From the NCBI GenBank assembly GCA_963513935.1, contig OY740772.1:17516098-17580097 (forward strand): DNA of 64,000 nucleotides. The letters are read 5' to 3'. The position numbers were made by a program, and so were the translations under genes. Shown piece by piece: positions 59,676-64,000 of this stretch (position 1 is its first letter; the number at the start of each line of letters is the position of its first letter). The notes beneath the pieces are model-generated. The model was not told the origin of the DNA, searched no databases, and saw only the letters and a program-made list of their open reading frames with translations. The stretch is from Aphrophora alni (Eukaryota; Arthropoda; Insecta; Hemiptera; Aphrophoridae).

Positions 59676-59715
59676 ATTGCTACAGCTGTTTCGCCGTTAG
59701 GCATCGTCAGACAAC
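59676..59715 (-). ncRNA. Hammerhead ribozyme (type I-like, palindromic stem III)
   Basis: On the minus strand: GUUGU (59711-59715), CUGACGA (59704-59710), U, stem II GCC-UAAC-GGC (59693-59702), GAAA, then CAGCUG (59683-59688), UA and GCAAU (59676-59680). GUUGU pairs with GCAAU to close stem I. All conserved core bases of CUGANGA...GAAA...UH are present; cleavage would follow the A at 59681. CAGCUG is a perfect palindrome, so stem III can only form well between two RNAs, as in known dimeric hammerheads. An unpaired U precedes stem II. Confidence 0.62.
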
Positions 59716-59840
59716 TAAGAACTAAAAACTAAAATACAGGTCAACTTAACACTAACATCTAGGAATGAAGGTGGGGATGAAAGCAGAGGTGGGACAATGA
59801 CCTGGTTTTACCTGAAAGGGACATGGATAAGAGAAAGTAT

Positions 59841-59981
59841 TTAAACAATAGGTTTTAACAAAGGGGATGGGTTATTGACTTGTTCATTCAGGTTAGAAGC
59901 ATGGCATTTTAAAACAGATCTGTTAATTTCTAAAATTTCCAAACTATTTAATTTCCTACTTTTCTGTTCTATGTGTAAATT
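59841..59981 (-). pseudogene. Penelope-like endonuclease, C-terminal 46 codons
   Basis: Minus-strand frame NLHIEQKSRKLNSLEILEIN, continuing to NNPSPLLKPIV and a TAA stop (59841-59843). It parallels the E-I-L-H...K-G-K-K-L-N-x-L tail of the endonuclease at 20209-20575 and of Penelope-like proteins generally. The open frame is intact over its length, but everything N-terminal is missing, as in a 5'-truncated insertion. Confidence 0.75.
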
Positions 59982-60016
59982 CTGCTGATGCCTAACGGCG
60001 AAACAGCTGTAGCAAT
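59982..60016 (+). ncRNA. Damaged hammerhead-like motif (plus strand)
   Basis: The inverted partner of the motif at 59676-59715. Stem II (59990-59999), GAAA (60000-60003), CAGCTG (60004-60009), TA and GCAAT are identical, but CUGACGA has become CUGCUGA and the 5' strand of stem I is lost because arm homology begins inside the core. Predicted inactive. Confidence 0.5.
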
Positions 60017-60069
60017 AAATTGTTTTTTTGTGAAATTATAAGTGCTTTTTCATTTTTGTTTTGCCTTAT

Positions 60070-60662
60070 AATTTTAACAGCTGATTGGAAATGTTAAATG
60101 GTAAAAATAATGTTTGGACATTGTTGTACTGCTGTAGTAATTACCTATATTAGTGGCGATTAACAAGATGTGTTTAATACATAACAAAATGCATATTATA
60201 CTTTCTCCATGCATATAAAAATAACCAAATCTATTAGTCACTATGTAAATTCGACAGTAACCTGTTGTCAGTAAAAAAGTGAAAATGAATCATGAACTTC
60301 CACATTAGTAAAATATTTATATATTTAGTTTGGGATTAAATATAGTTTGGGATGAAACAAACAATTTTGTTTGTGCTATATACGCTTCCCCGAAGTAAAT
60401 CGGTTATTATTAAAGTATATCTTTTAATGACGCGGTTTGGTTATGGTTCATTTATTTTTGTACTAATATTTTTAAACAGTTTAATCTTGAGTATAATTAG
60501 CAGAGGGTTTGGTCGATATTCTTCAAATTTCTTTAAAATTTTATCGAATTCTATAAAGCTAATCTTCAGAAATGAGTTTGATCTCAGGCCGATGACAGAT
60601 TTTTTGTTTCTTATCAATAAAAAAACACATTATTTTATTATATCTATAAACATGGAAAATTA
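60070..60662. other. No recognised gene
   Basis: The plus-strand frame 60352-60663 (103 codons) is rich in I, L and F and has no recognisable domain; it runs to the start of segmental block 2, copy 2. Likely chance in AT-rich DNA. Confidence 0.4.
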
Positions 60663-61870
60663 GAATGAAATGCCCTTTAGTAAAGCAAATAACAGTTCAA
60701 CTCGTAAATCACTCCCAAAAAGAAAAGTTACTGAAACACAGTTATTGTAAGAATATTAATTCAAGATAAAGAGTAAAAGAACTACAAACAGTTGATGTAT
60801 GTACACGCTTGGATCCAGTGTTTTAACGGGTTGTATTTTTTGTCCAGAACCAAGACATGATATATATGACTAGTGTATTCTTAAATAAAGGAAGGAAACT
60901 GGTGACATATTTATTGCTGTTCACCGTTTCCATGTTTTGCTAATTTCAGTCGCAAGGCCGCACTAATGTTGATGCTTTGAACGTTTTGTTTTTTGTAAAG
61001 TAATTTATCGTGACATCTTCCGGAGACTGAGCGTAGCTTATCTTGAGCCTTCAGTTCCCCTCCATCTCCTTCCCGATATTTTATTACGTTGCATATTTAT
61101 TATTTTTCTGTTTAAAATGCCAGCACATAGATGAACCTAATTCGAAAAGAGATTTGTGATTTGTTCGTCTATACTTTAGTTGCACACTAAAAGATTTGAA
61201 AAAAAAGTTTAACTTTTACAAGTTGAGAGTCAATGTTAAATTAATTGCTCATCATGAAATAACATAACATCTATCTTGTCAGTTTTTGTACAAAAAAAAA
61301 CTTTAATTTTAGTTCTTGATAACAATTAGACCTTCCCCAGAGGTCGGTATGAAATGCATACTTCAGAAGTCTATTTTGGAGATCAAGCGATATTGAAGAT
61401 ATTAAACAATTAATTATTAAATAGGTTACACACAATACTGTTATGAAGTAAACTAATATTGATATTACTAAAATTTAATTTATACCTTATTTATGGGTTT
61501 AATTTACATTATATATTTAAACCGGGAAAAACTGAGTTTTATACAAACGTAGATTTTATGTTGTGAGAGCAAATGATAGAGTTCGATGGACATTACGTGT
61601 CCAAACATTATTTTTCAGAATCATAGATGAAAAATTATTATTTTTAAAATTACGAAAATGTGTTACAGATTGGGTAAACTTTTCTGATTTGTAAAAAACA
61701 AAATCTGTCTTTGAAAATAATTATTTTTTAATAAGTAGTCTTTTTTTAATTTCAATACTGCCCAGCTCCATTAGGGCATAATCATCATATTTTTTTGGCC
61801 TGTAGGCCAAACATGTTTCTACTTTTGAGTCTAGTGATATTTTTGAAGGTCAGTTTTGCTTTGGCTTGTT
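60663..61870 (+). repeat. Direct segmental duplication, block 2, copy 2
   Basis: Counterpart of 57960-59170 lacking the 50-bp insertion, with its own indels (an extra CAGTCGCAAGGCCGCACTAA stretch at about 60948). Confidence 0.8.
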
Positions 61871-62419
61871 GAGATAGAGCACAGCTTTTTCAAAATCCTG
61901 CGTATAAATAATTTAACACATAAAAAGTTAATATAAATTTTCAAATAATTGATTTCATTTAATTATTTTTAATTTTTACTGAGTCATTGTTTAAATTATC
62001 TAGATATTTACCTTTTGAATGAATTCACATAGTTTAATTACAATTTGCGTTGAGGGTGTGATTATGACAAAAAGCAAAGCTCGTTTAGAAACCCCATTTA
62101 TTAAATATATACATTTTTTACAAATAAGGCGTCAATGGATCATTTTCACTTTGAGATTGACAAACAGACTTTTTGGTGATGTAAGGATCGAGTGAGAAAT
62201 TATGTATAATATATCTGCACCTTTTAATTAAATATTATTTACACCATTTACAACACATATGTTTTAATTGAGATATTTCAGAATATTTGAAAGTCACTGA
62301 ATCTGATGTAAGGTGGTCAATCAACGAATTACTTTATGATTATTTTAAAGTAGTATAGTAATGTTGCAATTCATTTTAAATTAAATGCATTAACTAAGGG
62401 AACACAGAGATTATGTAAG

Positions 62420-62790
62420 AAGGGGTTTTTGAGTTATAAACTAAAATCAATCAATGCAACATTGGTGTTGTATACATTCACTGACAATATTACCTCACTC
62501 AAAACAAATCATTGGAAAATTGTGATTTAATTTCCATCCGTCTTAAAACAACAATTTAAATTCTAATGAGTTAACTTTGGATTTTCAACAAAAGGAAATG
62601 AAATCTCAAACAAAGGTGGATATTAGATTACAATCAAAATGCAAATCCAACAAGAATGGGAGAAAACATCAAAGTCCAAAGTATGACAGAGCTTATTGTA
62701 GTACAAATCTAATTACTTCAAACTTGGGACAATGAGACGTATTATTAAATGCTCATACTTACCTTCTTCTAACTAATTTTCAAAATACAT
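62420..62790 (+). repeat. Direct segmental duplication, block 1, copy 2
   Basis: Counterpart of 56567-57000. Relative to copy 1 the order of blocks is reversed (here block 2 precedes block 1), while orientation is unchanged. Confidence 0.75.
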
Positions 62791-62929
62791 GAATAAATGA
62801 TCAAATGTTCCAAATGTTTCGTCGTATAAAGATTTACCGAAACTTGTTTTTGAATTATTACTCACCCAGTATACAAAAAGTATAGAGTGAGTTTTTTTAA
62901 TAGTCTACAAATATTAAATTCGGTATAGA

Positions 62930-63520
62930 GATTTATTGCTTACTCATGTTATTAATTTTTTAAGTTCTGAGTGAAATGTCAAAATATCGGTCATTTTAAA
63001 CGTTTTTTTATTCATAACTCAGTTTTATTCAAGTCATCACAGAGTAAAGTTATAACAAAAGTACATATTTCAATTCTGGTAATGGTAATAAATCACAACA
63101 CCTCTACAATGGTAAATAGTGAAATTCTGGTTAAAAATGTAACTTCAAAACCTGACATTCCAAGAAAATGTGGTATTCTTATATTTACGAAATCCAGCAA
63201 GGCCCAGTCACCGACATGAGTGTACCGAGTACATTTGGACAACTTAGAGGTTTGCCAGGAAAGAGAAAGATAATTAAATGGGAACTTTTAATATATGCAT
63301 ATCTACTCTAGGACCTAGTTAAAGTCAACAATATAACAATGAATAAAATTATTACGAGGTTCACAAAATCTGTGTAACAACGGTTTATAAAACTTACCAC
63401 TTGTTCTACTAATACAATTCAACTTCTACAAAACCCAAGCAGCAATATTAAGTTTAGATGGTCTGCTTGTATAAGATTGGGCTGAATAAGTACCACGATG
63501 GCGAATATAACACTCTTATA
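62930..63520 (+). repeat. Dispersed repeat family B, copy 3
   Basis: Shares with the other copies TTACGAAATCCAGCAAGGCC (63185), AATCTGTGTAACAACGGTTT (63368) and TTGGGCTGAATAAGTACCAC (63476). Confidence 0.6.
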
Positions 63521-63837
63521 CCGTTATCGTGACAGTTTTGGAATGATTTACAAATTCATTGAGATGAAATTATTCGATTTGGTAATTTATTGTTTTTTAA
63601 ATGAAATCATGAGGCGTTACTACCCCCACCATTAAATAAAACATAGAAATAATTTTGAAGTTTTTATCATATCGTAAACAATAATTCACGATCTTTTCGT
63701 AAACAAATGTCTAATATATCAAATAAATAACAAGATTTATCTTTTAGAATTAAAAGTAAACATTCCCAACAATAACTTCATTAAACATAATTATAACACA
63801 AGATTACATAAACCAACAAGACAATATGTTAAGGAGA

Positions 63838-64000
63838 AATATGAGCTATGACTTTAAGCCACAAAATATAGGACGCAGGATTGTTGACGTAAATCCTGGC
63901 TGCAGATGTTAATTGTTATGTTGCTAATGACTCTCTCCTCACCACGACATAACACGGACACATAAACTTCAAGACAACATGGCCGCCACAACTAATTTCC
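63838..64000 (+). repeat. Signal-peptide module, copy 3 (cut by window end)
   Basis: From AGAAATATGAGCTATGACTT onward it is almost identical to copies 1 and 2 up to the last base. Unlike them it lacks the upstream ~300 bp, so the conserved unit may begin here. The start codon at 63979 and the first seven codons (MAATTNF) are present. Confidence 0.9.

Larger units (their letters stand above)
59597..60069 (-). mobile_element. Penelope-like element fragment with inverted arms and hammerhead-like motifs
   Basis: Arms 59623-59702 and about 59985-60069 are nearly exact inverted copies (ATAAGGCAAAACAAAAATGA... and its complement). Between them, on the minus strand, lies the C-terminal end of a Penelope endonuclease. 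The left arm carries a complete hammerhead-like motif on the minus strand. Small, recent-looking and truncated. Confidence 0.82.

Noticed and set aside
60352..60663. 103-codon membrane-protein-like frame
   Set aside because: Hydrophobicity follows from AT richness (I, L, F and N codons). The end of the frame meets duplicated block 2, whose other copy lacks any such frame upstream.

Overview
This 64 kb window looks like AT-rich intergenic or intronic DNA from an arthropod, most likely an insect and possibly a hemipteran. The evidence is the strong AT bias, abundant microsatellites and homopolymer runs, eukaryotic splice-like signals, a MADF-domain (insect Adf-1 type) exon, and decayed copies of insect-typical transposable elements. 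No bacterial operon, rRNA, intact tRNA or full-length protein-coding gene was found. Almost every long open frame is either low-complexity or a shadow of a repeat. The species assignment is an inference.

Layout. 1-9 kb: an inverted repeat family (1.4-2.0 kb against 7.0-8.6 kb), a dispersed GC-richer repeat (2.3-3.0 kb), hammerhead-ribozyme-like motifs in inverted pairs (3.1-3.4, 5.2-5.35 kb), a Penelope-type fragment (5.6-5.97 kb) and a (TA)n tract next to a perfect hairpin (8.6-8.8 kb). 9-13 kb: a dispersed repeat, a 160-bp trimeric satellite, and a GC-richer segment ending in a MADF-domain exon (12.9 kb). 14.4-15 kb: a decayed CR1/Jockey-like LINE. 17-38 kb: two long-range inverted duplications (17.4/37.8 kb and 18.9/32.5 kb) enclosing a Penelope-like element with a GIY-YIG endonuclease remnant (20-21 kb), a 4.4 kb foldback structure with ~0.8-1 kb inverted arms (21.2-25.6 kb), a decayed DDE transposase (29.5-30.2 kb) and a tRNA-like SINE head (30.8 kb). 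38-46 kb: two LINE remnants, a short element with 27-bp terminal inverted repeats (43.1 kb) and a decayed mariner (45.3-46.1 kb). 46.3-52.3 kb: two inverted copies of a ~0.7 kb module with a signal-peptide-like first exon, flanking a decayed Ty3/gypsy pol and followed by a 12-unit, 44-bp array carrying a palindrome. 53-64 kb: further copies of the dispersed repeats, several foldback elements, a direct segmental duplication, a 50-bp retroposed insertion with 13-bp target duplication, a second clear Penelope fragment with the best-preserved hammerhead motif, and a truncated third close copy of the signal-peptide module at the window end.

Themes. (1) Penelope-like retroelements recur, with palindromic-stem-III hammerhead-like motifs in inverted-repeat arms; in most pairs one arm has lost or damaged the catalytic core. 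(2) Several duplicated modules carry a plausible promoter plus a short ATG-initiated, splice-donor-terminated exon whose protein is better conserved than expected of junk; these may be pieces of host genes or the 5' ends of unrecognised elements. (3) Everything recognisable as transposon protein is broken by stops and frameshifts, so the region is old and repeatedly invaded.

All homology calls were made by reading translations and aligning by eye; no database search was possible.
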